A stretch of DNA of 64,000 bases from Alteriqipengyuania halimionae (GTDB lineage: Bacteria > Pseudomonadota > Alphaproteobacteria > Sphingomonadales > Sphingomonadaceae), in contig NZ_WTYR01000001.1 in the NCBI RefSeq assembly GCF_009827575.1, positions 1,488,001-1,552,000 on the forward strand. The letters are read 5' to 3'. Each line of letters begins with the position of its first letter. Positions within the stretch are counted from its first letter, which is position 1. Made by a program: the position numbers and the translations under genes. The notes below the pieces were generated by a model that was not told where the DNA came from, made no database searches, and saw only the letters and a list, made by a program, of their open reading frames with translations. Below are positions 9,547 through 19,136 of the stretch, piece after piece.

Positions 9547-9969
9547 TTACGCGTCTTCGAAATCGGTTTCTTCGTTCATCGCCGGGCCGCTGTCCTGGCC
9601 CTTGGCGTCTTCGTCGCGATCGACGAATTCGATGATCGCGATCGGGGCGCTGTCGCTGGCGCGGATGCCGGCCTTGACGATGCGCGTGTAGCCGCCGTCA
9701 CGATCCGAATAACGATCCGCCAGAGTGTCGAACAGCTTCTTCACCTGGGTCTCGTCGCCCATCCGGCTCATCGCGAGGCGGCGGTTGGAAAGGCCGCCGC
9801 GCTTGGCCAGCGTGACCAGCTTTTCGACGTAGGGACGCAGTTCCTTGGCCTTCGGCACCGTGGTGGTGATCTGCTCGTGCTTGATGAGCGCAACCGCCAT
9901 GTTGCGGAACAGGGCCTTGCGGTGGCCCGACTTGCGCGAAAGCTTACGCTGAGAAATTCCGTGACGCAT
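9547..9969 (-). CDS. rplQ: 50S ribosomal protein L17
   Basis: 140 residues, beginning [20 protein letters not shown], the invariant L17 N-terminus, with the core ending near residue 120. An acidic tail (ESVD-type, ending EETDFEDA) adds about 20 residues. It is the last gene of the alpha operon, after rpoA, and sits directly before the terminator. The 80-base rpoA-rplQ spacer contains a GGCGGCGC/GCGCCGCC stem (10018-10040). Confidence 0.97.
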   Translation of the reverse strand: MRHGISQRKLSRKSGHRKALFRNMAVALIKHEQITTTVPKAKELRPYVEKLVTLAKRGGLSNRRLAMSRMGDETQVKKLFDTLADRYSDRDGGYTRIVKAGIRASDSAPIAIIEFVDRDEDAKGQDSGPAMNEETDFEDA

Positions 9970-10050
9970 ATATATTTCCTTCGTTCGAAAAGGGCCCGTT
10001 CGAGGTAGCCCAGTGCCGGCGGCGCTTGGGGTGCGCCGCCCTGACCCTGA

Positions 10051-11106
10051 TTAGCCGAGCAGCTCTTGTTCGAGCTTCTTGGCCATTTCTTCGATGTTCT
10101 CCGGCGGCCAGCCAGGGATGTCCATCCCGAGGCGGAGACCCATGCTGGAGAGCACTTCCTTGATCTCGTTGAGCGACTTGCGGCCGAAGTTCGGCGTGCG
10201 CAGCATCTCGGCTTCGGTCTTCTGGACCAAGTCGCCGATATAGATGATGTTGTCGTTCTTGAGGCAGTTGGCCGAACGCACCGACAGTTCCAGCTCATCG
10301 ACCTTCTTGAGGAGGTAACGGTTGAGCTGGTTGGTGTCGCTTTCTTCCGGCTGCGCCGACTGGCCGATCATGCCCGGCTGCGGCTGCGGAATACCGTCTT
10401 CGAAGTGGACGAAGAGGGTCAGCTGGTCCTGCAGGATGCGGGCCGCATAGGCGATCGCATCTTCGGGAGCGACGGTGCCGTCGGTCTCGATCGTCAGGCT
10501 CAGCTTGTCGAAGTCGAGTTCCTGCCCAACGCGGGCGTTCTCGACTTTGTAGCTGACCTGGCGAACCGGCGAATAGAGGCTGTCGACAGGGATCAGGCCG
10601 ATCGGCGCATCGGCCGGACGGTTGGCAACGGCAGGCTTGTAGCCCTTGCCGGTATCAGCCGTCAGTTCCATGTTGAGCGTCGCGCCGTCGTCGAGGTGGC
10701 AGATCACGAGATCCTTGTTCATGACCTCGATATCGCCCGACACGGCGATGTCGCCCGCCTTCACTTCGCCGGGGCCGGTGGCCGAAAGCTGCAGACGCTT
10801 GGCGCCCTCGCCTTCCATCTTGAGTGCGATCTGCTTCACGTTGAGCACGATGTCGGTGACATCTTCGCGCACGCCGGCGAGCGACGAGAATTCATGCAGC
10901 ACATTCTCGATCTTGATCGAGGTGATCGCAGCGCCCTGAAGGCTCGAAAGGAGCACGCGACGCAGCGCGTTGCCGAGCGTCAGGCCATAGCCGCGCTCGA
11001 GCGGTTCGGCGATGAAGGTCGCCTTGCGCTTCTTATCGCTGCCTTCCTTGACTTCGAGTTGACCGGGCTTCTTGAGTTCCTGCCAGTTCTTGGTGTTGAC
11101 GGACAT
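10051..11106 (-). CDS. rpoA: RNA polymerase alpha subunit
   Basis: 351 residues. The N-terminal dimerisation domain ([26 protein letters not shown], about 30-55) scaffolds polymerase assembly. The C-terminal domain ([28 protein letters not shown] ... [12 protein letters not shown]) contacts UP elements and activators. The position between rpsK and rplQ is the standard alpha-operon order. Confidence 0.98.
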   Translation of the reverse strand: MSVNTKNWQELKKPGQLEVKEGSDKKRKATFIAEPLERGYGLTLGNALRRVLLSSLQGAAITSIKIENVLHEFSSLAGVREDVTDIVLNVKQIALKMEGEGAKRLQLSATGPGEVKAGDIAVSGDIEVMNKDLVICHLDDGATLNMELTADTGKGYKPAVANRPADAPIGLIPVDSLYSPVRQVSYKVENARVGQELDFDKLSLTIETDGTVAPEDAIAYAARILQDQLTLFVHFEDGIPQPQPGMIGQSAQPEESDTNQLNRYLLKKVDELELSVRSANCLKNDNIIYIGDLVQKTEAEMLRTPNFGRKSLNEIKEVLSSMGLRLGMDIPGWPPENIEEMAKKLEQELLG

Positions 11107-11210
11107 CGGGTTCCCCTTGGGATTTGATTCTGGCGCGGAAACGGCCGCCTGTGCATCTGCACCGCGGCCGATCCGAATTGATTGGCGGGTCGCCCCACCG
11201 GTAACTCAGG

Positions 11211-11600
11211 TCAGACGCGGCGGCGCTTGGAAGGACGCACCCCGTTGTGCGGGATCGGCGTCACGTCGCGGATCGAGGTGATGGTGAAGCCCACCGCCTG
11301 CAGCGCCCGCAGCGCACTTTCGCGACCCGAGCCCGGGCCCTTGATTTCGACTTCCAGCGTGCGGACGCCGTGTTCGGCGGCCTTCTTGCCGGCATCGTCC
11401 GCCGCGACCTGCGCAGCGTAGGGCGTGGACTTGCGGCTGCCCTTGAAGCCCATCATGCCGGCCGACGACCAGCTGATCGCGTTGCCCTGGGCATCGGTGA
11501 TCGTGATCATCGTGTTGTTGAAGCTGGCGTTTACGTGCGCGACGCCGCTGGAGATGTTTTTCCGCTCGCGGCGCTTAATGCGTCCTGGTTCGCGTGCCAT
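11211..11600 (-). CDS. rpsK: 30S ribosomal protein S11
   Basis: 129 residues with the S11 core ([18 protein letters not shown]) and the C-terminal [20 protein letters not shown]. It is a platform protein next to the Shine-Dalgarno helix. It lies about 65 bases after rpsM and 104 bases before rpoA, in normal alpha-operon order. Confidence 0.98.
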   Translation of the reverse strand: MAREPGRIKRRERKNISSGVAHVNASFNNTMITITDAQGNAISWSSAGMMGFKGSRKSTPYAAQVAADDAGKKAAEHGVRTLEVEIKGPGSGRESALRALQAVGFTITSIRDVTPIPHNGVRPSKRRRV

Positions 11601-11666
11601 GTGTGATTCCTGTGTCTCTTAGATAGGAAGGAAAACCGCTGCCGCCAGTGGTGGCGGCGAAGCAGC

Positions 11667-12035
11667 TTACTTCTTCTTGCCGGCGATCGGCTTCGCCTTG
11701 CCCTTGCGAGTGCGCGCATTGGTATGCGTGCGCTGGCCACGGACGGGAAGCTGGTTACGATGACGCAGCCCGCGATAGGACCGGAGGTCCATCAGGCGCT
11801 TGATGTTCATCGCGGTGTTGCGACGCAGGTCGCCTTCCACGGTATAGTCGGAATCGATCGTTTCGCGGATCTGCAGGATTTCCTGATCGGTCAGGTCCTG
11901 CACACGCGCGGTGTGATCGATGCCCAGCTTGTCGGCGATTTTCACGGCGGCAGTGCGGCCGATTCCGTGAATGTAGGTGAGCGCGATGATCACGCGCTTG
12001 TTCGTGGGGATGTTGACCCCGGCAATACGAGCCAC
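11667..12035 (-). CDS. rpsM: 30S ribosomal protein S13
   Basis: 122 residues: [15 protein letters not shown], then YIHGIG and the conserved [25 protein letters not shown] arginine-rich tail that touches the P-site tRNA and the L5 bridge. It is the first gene of the alpha operon. It is separated from adk by the SRPBCC gene and a 305-base non-coding stretch, so it probably has its own promoter (inference). Confidence 0.98.
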   Translation of the reverse strand: MARIAGVNIPTNKRVIIALTYIHGIGRTAAVKIADKLGIDHTARVQDLTDQEILQIRETIDSDYTVEGDLRRNTAMNIKRLMDLRSYRGLRHRNQLPVRGQRTHTNARTRKGKAKPIAGKKK

Positions 12036-12340
12036 TTACTTCTCCATGCTCCACAGGGGCTTGGCGTCTTAGCGTGCCCCTATCTCAACGCTCTTTTTAC
12101 ACACGCGACGGGCTGAAAATACAAAAGCCCGACTGTCGGCACCAATCGGTGGAGCCAGCCGGACATGATTGAAACCTGTCGGTGTGAACGGCGCGCTTAA
12201 TGCGATTCGCGCACCATGTCAACGCAGCGCAGGCGCGCAGCGCGGCGCAGCGGCCATGGCCACCTTCCTTCGCCTTCGTTGTCGCTTGTATCTGGAGGCG
12301 CCCGCCGCGTCAAAAAGCGCGCCCTGCCCGAGCGCAGAGC
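12036..12340. other. 305-base gap between rpsM and the SRPBCC gene
   Basis: No convincing ORF is present. On the minus strand the first bases after the SRPBCC stop include GGGCGCGCTTTTTGACG, a short G+C stem with T5 that may be a weak terminator. The rest, including the repetitive CAGCGCAGGCGCGCAGCGCGGCGCAGCG stretch near 12225-12255, presumably holds the rpsM promoter. No -35/-10 pair stands out. Confidence 0.4.
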
Positions 12341-12982
12341 TCAGCGTTGCGGCTCTGGCGTATCCCCAAACGCCTCGCCGAAATCGGCGTCCTTGTCGTC
12401 GGCATCGTCTGCGCTTTCTTCCGTCGCTTTGGGCTTCTCGGCTGAACCGGATTTGCCCACCGCCTCCAGAGCCGCCTTCGCCAGGCTATTGCCCTGCTCC
12501 ACGATAACCCGATCGACCGCCGGTGCGATCGTGCCGGGCGCGGTGCGAAAATTGCCGCTCACCGCATACTCGACGCTGATCGTTGTGCCGCCGCCTGCTC
12601 GCTCCTTGATGGCGAAGGTCAGTACGCCCATCACCGCTTCCTGCTGAAGCGGGCCGAGGGCGCCATTCAGCCTCAGTCGCACACCCGGTTCGATGTAGAT
12701 CACCCGTGCGTGCTCAACCCCGAGCTTGTCCGAGATTTCGCAGAAGCACCCGCTCGGAGCGGCCTCGAGCGAGAAGTTCGAAGCGTCACCGGTGAAACTG
12801 TGCGCATCGACCCACCAGTCCTTCGGCTCGACCAGCGTACGCCAGACCTGCTCCGGTGAAGCGTCCGTTTCGGCGATATGGATGATCCGGAACCCGCGAT
12901 CGTCCTGCTGGACCACTGCGGCGTCCGCCGTGGCAGGAACAGCCGTAGCGGCCAAGGCGAGCGAAGCGAGAATCAGGCGCAT
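12341..12982 (-). CDS. SRPBCC-domain (START/polyketide-cyclase fold) exported protein
   Basis: 213-residue protein with a signal peptide (MRLILASLALAATAVPATADA). The SRPBCC ligand-binding fold is seen as FRIIHIAETDASPEQVWRTLVEPKDWW, then VLTFAIKERAGGGTTISVEYAVSG. A charged Asp/Glu/Lys tail (about the last 35 residues) follows. Members bind hydrophobic ligands; the ligand here is unknown. The start at 12982 was chosen over 13009 because it begins the signal peptide and has CGGAG upstream. It is placed between adk and rpsM, an unusual guest in the ribosomal block. Confidence 0.8.
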   Translation of the reverse strand: MRLILASLALAATAVPATADAAVVQQDDRGFRIIHIAETDASPEQVWRTLVEPKDWWVDAHSFTGDASNFSLEAAPSGCFCEISDKLGVEHARVIYIEPGVRLRLNGALGPLQQEAVMGVLTFAIKERAGGGTTISVEYAVSGNFRTAPGTIAPAVDRVIVEQGNSLAKAALEAVGKSGSAEKPKATEESADDADDKDADFGEAFGDTPEPQR

Positions 12983-13039
12983 GGAGATCTCCGAAACTGG
13001 GAAACGCACACTAGGCGCACCAGGCGGCCTCGCAAACGA

Positions 13040-13690
13040 TCATTCGCCGCGCAGGATCGCCTCGATCGAGTGGGTTACCGTGTCGATATCCGCCATCCCG
13101 TCGACCCGCGAGACAATGCCCCGCTTTTCGTACGGATCGAGAATCGGCGCGGTCTTGGCACGATATTCGGCCATTCGCGTGCGCACGGTTTCCTCGTTGT
13201 CGTCCTTGCGACGCTTGAACTCGGTCGAACCGCATTTGTCGCATACGCCCTCCACCTTCGGAGGATTGGCCGTGTCGTGATACAGCGTACCGCATTCGGC
13301 GCAGGCGAACCGGCCGACGATACGCTTCACCAGCGCGTCCTCGTCGACCTCGAGCTCGATCACGTGGTCGAGCTTGCGACCACGCTCGGCGAGGAGCATG
13401 TCGAGCGCTTCGGCCTGGTCGCCCGTACGCGGAAACCCGTCGAAGATCGCGCCTTGCCCATCGGACATCGCGTCGAGCGCTTCGCCGATCAGCGCAGAAA
13501 CGATGGCATCGGAGACGAGTTCGCCCCGATCCATCACCTTCTTGGCTTCGACTCCGACCGGTGTCTGCGCCTTGACCGCCGCGCGAAGCATGTCGCCGGT
13601 CGACAGCTGCTTCATCCCGTGGCGTTCCTGGATTCGGTGGGACTGAGTCCCCTTGCCTGCGCCCGGAGGCCCCAGAAGTATGATATCCAT
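13040..13690 (-). CDS. adk: Adenylate kinase with zinc-type lid
   Basis: 216 residues; interconverts ATP+AMP and 2 ADP. The P-loop GPPGAGKGT is at 8-16, the AMP-binding FDGFPRT at 83-89, and a long lid. The lid carries four cysteines (C130, C133, C150, C153), the zinc-binding pattern typical of Gram-positive and some alphaproteobacterial enzymes and absent from E. coli Adk. It sits directly after secY, the usual spc-operon position in alphaproteobacteria. Confidence 0.97.
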   Translation of the reverse strand: MDIILLGPPGAGKGTQSHRIQERHGMKQLSTGDMLRAAVKAQTPVGVEAKKVMDRGELVSDAIVSALIGEALDAMSDGQGAIFDGFPRTGDQAEALDMLLAERGRKLDHVIELEVDEDALVKRIVGRFACAECGTLYHDTANPPKVEGVCDKCGSTEFKRRKDDNEETVRTRMAEYRAKTAPILDPYEKRGIVSRVDGMADIDTVTHSIEAILRGE

Positions 13691-13719
13691 GATCTGCGTC
13701 GTCCTTCGTCGGCGCTAGG

Positions 13720-15087
13720 TCAGCGAATGCGGCCCTTCAGCTTCGCCTTCTTGATAAGGTCGCCATACTGGTGCGCCAACAGGTGCGACTGGATTTGGCT
13801 GACCGTATCCACTGTCACGTTCACAACGATGAGCAGGCTGGTGCCGCCCAGGAAGAACAGCGGCAGGCCGGTCTGCGCGATCACGTATTCCGGCACCGTA
13901 CAAACGAGCACCAGGTAGATCGCACCCACGACGGTGATCCGCGTCAGGACATAGTCCAGATAATCGGCCGTCCGCTTGCCCGGGCGAATGCCGGGAATGA
14001 ACCCGCCATTGCGCTTGAGATTGTCCGCCGTTTCTTCCGGGTTGAACACCACTGCGGTGTAGAAGAACGTGAAAAAGATGATCAGCGCCGCATACAGCAG
14101 CATGTAGAGCGGTTGACCGTGCTGGAGATATAGCAAGATCGTGCCGAGCGCCCCACCTACACCGCTTTCGGCGTCGAGCTGGTTACCCGCGAACTGCGTG
14201 ATCGTCAGCGGCAGCAGCAGCAGCGAACTGGCGAAGATGGGCGGGATCACGCCGGCGGTGTTCAGCTTCAGCGGCAGGTGCGAGCGATCCGCCTGCATCA
14301 TGCCGCGCTGGTTCGCGCGCTTGGGATACTGGATCAGCAAGCGACGCTGGGCGCGCTCCATGAAACAGATGAACAGGATCATCGCGACGATCATCACCAG
14401 CAGGCCGATGATGAGGAACGACGAAATCGAACCTTCGCGCGCGCCTTCGAGCATGTTGCCGACAAATTGCGGCATTTGCGCGACGATACCCGCCATGATG
14501 ATCAGCGACACGCCGTTGCCGATCCCGCGCGAGGTGATCTGTTCACCCAGCCACAGCAGGAACATCGTCCCGCCGATCAGCGAAATCACGGCGCCGACCC
14601 GGAACATGATGCCCGGATTCACGACAGCAGCGATACCGTTCGACGCGGCAAACGCCTCGAGCCCGGCAGCAATGAACCAACCCTGGATCGCACACAGGAA
14701 GACCGTGCCGTAACGGGTGTACTGGTTGAGCTTCTTGCGCCCCGCTTCACCCTCTTTCTTAAGAGCCATCAGCGAAGGATGCAGCGCCGCGGCCATCTGG
14801 ATGACGATCGAGGCGGTGATGTAGGGCATGACGCCGAGCGCGATGAGACTCATGCGCTGCAGGCTGCCGCCCGAGAAAGTGTTGAAGATGTCGAGGATGC
14901 CGCCCTGGGCGTTCTCGTACAGATTGGCCAGCGCGAGCGGGTTGACCCCCGGCAGCGGCACGAAGCTGAGGAAACGGAAGACGATCAGCGCGCCGATCGT
15001 GAACCAGATCCGCTGCTTGAGTTCGGTCGCCTTCGAGAAATTGGCGAAGCTGATACCGCTGGCCATATTGTCGGCGCGTGATGCCAT
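13720..15087 (-). CDS. secY: Protein translocase subunit SecY
   Basis: 455-residue ten-helix channel of the Sec translocon, beginning MASRADNMASGISFANFSKA. Conserved plug and pore segments (FLSFVPLPGVN, GIMPYIT-type GVMPYITASIVIQ) and the cytosolic loop AQRRLLIQYPKR are present. ATG 15087 is preferred to a TTG nine bases upstream because the CCAGGAATTG site spaces better to it. It lies between rplO and adk in the spc operon. Confidence 0.97.
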   Translation of the reverse strand: MASRADNMASGISFANFSKATELKQRIWFTIGALIVFRFLSFVPLPGVNPLALANLYENAQGGILDIFNTFSGGSLQRMSLIALGVMPYITASIVIQMAAALHPSLMALKKEGEAGRKKLNQYTRYGTVFLCAIQGWFIAAGLEAFAASNGIAAVVNPGIMFRVGAVISLIGGTMFLLWLGEQITSRGIGNGVSLIIMAGIVAQMPQFVGNMLEGAREGSISSFLIIGLLVMIVAMILFICFMERAQRRLLIQYPKRANQRGMMQADRSHLPLKLNTAGVIPPIFASSLLLLPLTITQFAGNQLDAESGVGGALGTILLYLQHGQPLYMLLYAALIIFFTFFYTAVVFNPEETADNLKRNGGFIPGIRPGKRTADYLDYVLTRITVVGAIYLVLVCTVPEYVIAQTGLPLFFLGGTSLLIVVNVTVDTVSQIQSHLLAHQYGDLIKKAKLKGRIR

Positions 15088-15184
15088 GGGAAACAATTCC
15101 TGGTTTTCGCCGGCCCTCCCGGCTTGGACAGGAGAGATAGGGTGACGATGTGCGCTTGTCGAACCCTAGCCCCCGAAAAAGCGT

Positions 15185-15248
15185 GATCCCGGACCTGGAG
15201 GGGATCGCTTTCCTTCGGCACGGCGGCACAAGGAAGCGATCCCGGACC
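15185..15248. repeat. Palindromic element in the secY-rplO spacer
   Basis: Arms GGGATCGCTTTCCTT (15201-15215) and AAGGAAGCGATCCC (15230-15243) pair with a single bulged T. The 11-mer GATCCCGGACC also occurs twice in direct orientation (15185-15195, 15238-15248). No T-run follows, so it is not an ordinary terminator. It has the look of a dispersed REP-like unit. Confidence 0.7.
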
Positions 15249-15269
15249 ATGCCCGGGATACACGGATAC

Positions 15270-15758
15270 TTATTCGGCGTCGGCCTTTTCGGCCTTGGCG
15301 GGAACAGTCGTCTCGACCGAACCGCCGGCCTTTTCGACCGCTTCGATCGCGCCCTTGGACGCGCCCGCGACCTTGAACTGGACCTTGGTCTTCAGCTCGC
15401 CCTTGCCAAGCAGGCGCACGCCGTCCTTGCCGCCACGCGCGAGGCCGGCGGCCTTGAGCGCTTCGTGATCGACGACCTTCTTGGCGTCGATCTTCTTGGC
15501 GTCGATGAACTTCTGCACCATGCCGAGGTTCACTTCGGCATAGTCCTTGCCGAACGGGTTGTTGAAGCCACGCTTCGGCAGACGCATGTGAAGCGGCATC
15601 TGGCCGCCTTCGAAGCCATTGACCGACACGCCCGAACGGCTCTTCTGGCCCTTCTGGCCGCGTGCCGCGGTCTTACCCTTGCCAGAACCGATGCCACGGC
15701 CCACGCGCATGCGGGACTTGCGGGCACCATCATTGTCACGAAGATCGTTAAGTTTCAT
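15270..15758 (-). CDS. rplO: 50S ribosomal protein L15
   Basis: 162 residues. The start ATG at 15758 begins [22 protein letters not shown], the invariant L15 N-terminus with the Gly/Arg/Lys-rich extension; a longer in-frame reading upstream only translates palindromic spacer. The C-terminus ends in a short Ala/Lys/Glu tail. It follows rpmD after a 128-base spacer holding two hairpins. Confidence 0.97.
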   Translation of the reverse strand: MKLNDLRDNDGARKSRMRVGRGIGSGKGKTAARGQKGQKSRSGVSVNGFEGGQMPLHMRLPKRGFNNPFGKDYAEVNLGMVQKFIDAKKIDAKKVVDHEALKAAGLARGGKDGVRLLGKGELKTKVQFKVAGASKGAIEAVEKAGGSVETTVPAKAEKADAE

Positions 15759-15800
15759 AGTCTTGCACTCGCTTTCGCTTTTGTTCGCGCTGAAAATACC

Positions 15801-15822
15801 AATCCCCGCCAGAGCGGGGATT
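15801..15822. repeat. Perfect 9-bp hairpin in the rpmD-rplO spacer
   Basis: AATCCCCGC (15801-15809), loop CAGA, GCGGGGATT (15814-15822). It lies about 40 bases upstream of the rplO start and has no T-run suitable for termination. Confidence 0.7.
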
Positions 15823-15855
15823 GCCTGACGCAAGCCAGCTTGCCTGCGCAGGGAG

Positions 15856-15875
15856 GCCCCCGCTTACGCGGGGGC
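15856..15875. repeat. REP-like CCCCCGC hairpin in the rpmD-rplO spacer
   Basis: GCCCCCGC (15856-15863), loop TTAC, GCGGGGGC (15868-15875). The same core with one change recurs at 25219-25239 in the rpsJ-rplC spacer, suggesting a dispersed family. Confidence 0.7.
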
Positions 15876-15886
15876 TCACCTAAATG

Positions 15887-16075
15887 CTAGTCCTCGATCA
15901 CCGCGACGAGATGCGGGATCTTGGCGATCGCGCCGCGCACCTCGGGGGTGTCCTGGCGTTCGACAATCTTGTGCATCTTGCCGAGGCCCAGACCCTTGAG
16001 AATCTTGGTCTGACTTTCGGGACGGCGGATCGGAGAACCGACCTGCTTGATCTTGATGGTGCTTGATTTGGCCAT
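15887..16075 (-). CDS. rpmD: 50S ribosomal protein L30
   Basis: 62 residues (MAKSSTIKIKQVGSPIRRPE...), normal L30 length and fold, ending HLVAVIED. ATG 16075 was chosen over GTG 16078: the GGAG in the end of rpsE is about nine bases upstream of it. The rpsE stop is only six bases away. Confidence 0.96.
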   Translation of the reverse strand: MAKSSTIKIKQVGSPIRRPESQTKILKGLGLGKMHKIVERQDTPEVRGAIAKIPHLVAVIED

Positions 16076-16081
16076 CACTGG

Positions 16082-16912
16082 TTACTCCACGACAGCCGCG
16101 GCATCTGCCTCGGCTTCTTCCTTGCTCGCCCCGCTACGGCCAAGCAGGTCGGCGACCTTCTTGCCACGACGCTGGGCGACGGCCTTCGGCGAGCTCTGGT
16201 CGAGCAGCGCTTCGAAAGTCGCACGGATCATGTTGTACGGGTTCGAGGTGCCGACCGACTTGGTCACGACGTCTGCGACGCCGAGGCTCTCGAACACGGC
16301 ACGCATCGGACCACCGGCGATGATACCGGTACCCGGAGGCGCCGAACGGATGGTCACCTTGCCGGCACCGAAACGGCCCTTGCCGTCATGGTGCAGCGTG
16401 CGGCCTTCCTTGAGCGAGACGCGGATCATCTTCTTGCGCGCGGCAGCGGTCGCCTTCGAAATGGCTTCCGGCACTTCGCGAGCCTTGCCGTGACCGAAGC
16501 CGACGCGGCCCTGGCCATCACCGACAACCATCAGCGCGGCGAAACCGAAGCGCTTACCGCCCTTGACGGTCTTCGAGACGCGGTTGATGTGCACCAGCTT
16601 TTCGATGATGCCGTCATCTTCTTCCTCGCGGCGACCGCCGCGACGATTGTCGCGACCGCCACGACCGCGGCCACCGCCACGGTTGTCGCCACCGCGACCG
16701 CCACGCTGACGCGGACGACCTTCGGCACCCTGTGCGGGCGACTGGTCGGCAGCAGCTTCGGAAGGGGTATCGGCGATCGCCGGTTCTTCCTTTTTCACCG
16801 CATGCTCGGTCTCGGCTTCGACGACCTTGGTTTCCTCGACGTTCGTTTCCGGAGCCTTGGTTTCTTCGGTCTTGGCGGCTTCGGCCGCTTCGTTGTTCTT
16901 TTCGTCAGCCAT
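16082..16912 (-). CDS. rpsE: 30S ribosomal protein S5 with long acidic/RGG N-terminal extension
   Basis: 276 residues; bacterial S5 is usually about 165-200. The true S5 body starts near residue 101 ([17 protein letters not shown]) and includes [15 protein letters not shown]. Ahead of it are about 60 Glu/Ala/Lys-rich residues and then an Arg-Gly-rich stretch (about 66-95, repeats such as GGRGG and GRGRGG). The ATG at 16912 is two bases past the rplR stop, so the extension is translated from the native junction. S5 acts in decoding accuracy and mRNA unwinding at the entry tunnel; the extension could bind RNA (inference). Confidence 0.96.
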   Translation of the reverse strand: MADEKNNEAAEAAKTEETKAPETNVEETKVVEAETEHAVKKEEPAIADTPSEAAADQSPAQGAEGRPRQRGGRGGDNRGGGRGRGGRDNRRGGRREEEDDGIIEKLVHINRVSKTVKGGKRFGFAALMVVGDGQGRVGFGHGKAREVPEAISKATAAARKKMIRVSLKEGRTLHHDGKGRFGAGKVTIRSAPPGTGIIAGGPMRAVFESLGVADVVTKSVGTSNPYNMIRATFEALLDQSSPKAVAQRRGKKVADLLGRSGASKEEAEADAAAVVE

Positions 16913-16913
16913 C

Positions 16914-17258
16914 TTAGAACTCCAGCCCGCCTTCACGGGCGGCGTCGGCCAGCGCTTTCACGCGACCATGGAACAGGAATCCGCCGCGATCGAACACGAC
17001 GGTGGTGACGCCGGCCTTCTTGGCGGCGGCGGCGATATCCTTGCCAACCTGCACGGCGGCATCGACATTCGCGCCGGATGCCTTCGCACCGAGCGTCGAG
17101 GCTGCGGCAACGGTCTTGCCGGCAGCATCGTCGATGATCTGTGCGTAGATGTGCTGGCCGGTGCGGTGCACCGACAGGCGCGGACGACCGCCGGCATTCT
17201 TGCGCAGCGCGGTACGCACCCGCTGGCGGCGACGTTCGAAGGGGGAAAGCTTTGCCAT
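16914..17258 (-). CDS. rplR: 50S ribosomal protein L18
   Basis: 114 residues; a 5S-rRNA-binding protein of the central protuberance. It starts [19 protein letters not shown] at 17258, one base after the rplF stop. The signature [18 protein letters not shown] and C-terminal [26 protein letters not shown] are intact. Confidence 0.97.
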   Translation of the reverse strand: MAKLSPFERRRQRVRTALRKNAGGRPRLSVHRTGQHIYAQIIDDAAGKTVAAASTLGAKASGANVDAAVQVGKDIAAAAKKAGVTTVVFDRGGFLFHGRVKALADAAREGGLEF

Positions 17259-17259
17259 C

Positions 17260-17793
17260 TTACTTCTTCTTCCCTTCCTTGCGGAAGATGTACTCGCCAC
17301 GATACTTGATGCCCTTGCCCTTGTAGGGCTCCGGCTTGCGCCATTCGCGAATTTCGGCAGCGAACTGGCCGACCTTCTGCTTGTCAATGCCGCTGATTTC
17401 GATCGTGGTCTGGTCCGGGGTCTTCACTTCGACGCCTTCGGGCACATCGAGATCGACATCGTGGCTGTAGCCGAGCTGAAGCTTGAGCTTCTTGCCCTGC
17501 GTCGAGGCACGATAGCCAACGCCGTTGATTTCGAGCGTCTTGGAGTAACCTTCGGTGACGCCTTCGACGAGGTTCGACACGAGAGTGCGCTGCATGCCCC
17601 AGTAGGAGCGCGCCTTCTGCGTGTCGTTCGCCGGGTTCACCTGGATCTCGCCGTCTTCGACCTTGTAGTCGATCAGATCGGACAGGCCCAGCGTCAGGGT
17701 GCCCTTGGGGCCCTTAACGGTCAGGGTACCGTTCTCGATCTTGGCCTCGACCCCGCTGGGGATCGCAACCGGACGTTTACCAATGCGGCTCAT
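17260..17793 (-). CDS. rplF: 50S ribosomal protein L6
   Basis: 177 residues, two tandem L6 domains; starts [19 protein letters not shown] and has the conserved [24 protein letters not shown] end. Its ATG overlaps the rpsH stop (TGATG), indicating coupling. Confidence 0.97.
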   Translation of the reverse strand: MSRIGKRPVAIPSGVEAKIENGTLTVKGPKGTLTLGLSDLIDYKVEDGEIQVNPANDTQKARSYWGMQRTLVSNLVEGVTEGYSKTLEINGVGYRASTQGKKLKLQLGYSHDVDLDVPEGVEVKTPDQTTIEISGIDKQKVGQFAAEIREWRKPEPYKGKGIKYRGEYIFRKEGKKK

Positions 17794-18188
17794 CAGAACA
17801 CCTCCGCCAGCACTTCGCCGCCGACATTCTGGTCGCGAGCCTCGCCATCCGAGAGCACGCCACGAGGCGTCGAGACGATCGTGATGCCCAGGCCGTTGCG
17901 CACACGGGGCAATTCCTTGCTACCCGAATACACCCGCCGACCGGGCTTGGAGACGCGGGCCACATGCTTGATCGCGGGCTCGCCTTCGAAATACTTCAGT
18001 TCGATCCGCAGCGCCGGATGCTGGCCGCTGTCGTCCGAGGCATAGCCACGGATGAAGCCTTCACGCTGAAGAACTTCGAGGACATTGGCACGCAGCTTCG
18101 AAGCGGGCGACAGGACGGAGTCCTTCTTCGCCTGCTGGCCGTTGCGGATGCGGGTGAGCATATCACCCAGGGGATCGGTCATAGCCAT
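17793..18188 (-). CDS. rpsH: 30S ribosomal protein S8
   Basis: 131 residues starting [17 protein letters not shown]. The first ATG (18188) fits GAGG nine bases upstream better than the second. The C-terminal [23 protein letters not shown] rRNA-binding segment is present. In E. coli S8 represses the spc operon; whether that holds here is not visible. Confidence 0.97.
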   Translation of the reverse strand: MAMTDPLGDMLTRIRNGQQAKKDSVLSPASKLRANVLEVLQREGFIRGYASDDSGQHPALRIELKYFEGEPAIKHVARVSKPGRRVYSGSKELPRVRNGLGITIVSTPRGVLSDGEARDQNVGGEVLAEVF

Positions 18189-18199
18189 CTATCGATTCC

Positions 18200-18505
18200 T
18201 CACCAGCTCGACTTGGTCAGGCCCGGAATCAGGCCCTTGTTGCCGAGGTCGCGCAGTTCGATACGGTTGATGCCGAACTTGCGGTAATAGCCGCGGGGGC
18301 GGCCGGTGGTGGCGCAGCGATTGCGCACGCGGGTCGGATTCGCATTGCGCGGAATCTCGGCCATCTTGAGGCGGGCGATCAGGCGCTCGGTTTCGTCGAG
18401 CGACTCATCTTCGGCCTGCGCCTTCAGTTTCGCGTACTTCGCTGCGTACTTCTTGACGAGCTTCTTGCGACGCTCGTTTTTGTTAATGGAACTCAGTTTC
18501 GCCAT
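18200..18505 (-). CDS. rpsN: 30S ribosomal protein S14 (zinc-free type)
   Basis: 101 residues, the long C-minus form: the region corresponding to the zinc ribbon reads [18 protein letters not shown] with a single Cys. It begins [20 protein letters not shown] and ends [11 protein letters not shown]. Only one rpsN is seen. Confidence 0.97.
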   Translation of the reverse strand: MAKLSSINKNERRKKLVKKYAAKYAKLKAQAEDESLDETERLIARLKMAEIPRNANPTRVRNRCATTGRPRGYYRKFGINRIELRDLGNKGLIPGLTKSSW

Positions 18506-18548
18506 TGGACTTAAGCTCTCTTTGCGTTGCTAGTGTTCAGGAGACCGC

Positions 18549-19136
18549 TCACGCGGCTTCCTTCTCATCGGCCTTTTCCTCGGCCGGGAACGGGAAGCCG
18601 AACAGCTTGAGCAGTTCGCGCGCTTCCTCATCGGTTTTCGCAGTGGTGGTGACGATGATGTCCATCCCACGCACCTTGTCGATCTGATCGTAGCTGATCT
18701 CGGGGAAGATGATCTGCTCTTTCAGGCCCATCGCGTAATTGCCGCGACCGTCGAACGATTTCGGGTTCAGGCCACGGAAGTCGCGGATGCGCGGCATCGC
18801 GATCGTCACCAGACGGTCGAGAAATTCGTACATGCGCTCGCTACGAAGGGTCACCTTCGCACCGATCGGCATGCCTTCGCGCAACTTGAACTGGGCGATC
18901 GATTTCTTGGCCTTGGTGATGACCGGCTTCTGGCCGGCAATCAGCGCCATTTCGTCGGCAGCAGTCTGGACCTTCTTCTTGTCCTGGCTCGCCTCGCCCA
19001 CACCCATGTTGAGCGTGATCTTCTCGATCTTGGGCACTTCGAGACGGTTCTTATAGCCGAACTTGTCGGTCATTGCCTTGACGATCTGGTCGTCATAGCG
19101 CTGCTTCATGCGCGGGGCGGTGTTCTTATCAGCCAT
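18549..19136 (-). CDS. rplE: 50S ribosomal protein L5
   Basis: 195 residues; a 5S-rRNA-binding protein. The start [18 protein letters not shown] at 19136 overlaps the end of rplX by 8 bases. A longer upstream reading is rplX read in another frame. A Glu/Lys/Ala tail ([11 protein letters not shown]) extends the normal C-terminus slightly. Confidence 0.97.
   Translation of the reverse strand: MADKNTAPRMKQRYDDQIVKAMTDKFGYKNRLEVPKIEKITLNMGVGEASQDKKKVQTAADEMALIAGQKPVITKAKKSIAQFKLREGMPIGAKVTLRSERMYEFLDRLVTIAMPRIRDFRGLNPKSFDGRGNYAMGLKEQIIFPEISYDQIDKVRGMDIIVTTTAKTDEEARELLKLFGFPFPAEEKADEKEAA

Noticed and set aside
10066-11127. Long open frame on the plus strand opposite rpoA
   Set aside because: It is the antisense of a clear rpoA gene; such frames arise from high G+C codon use. 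It has no ribosome site or recognisable domain.
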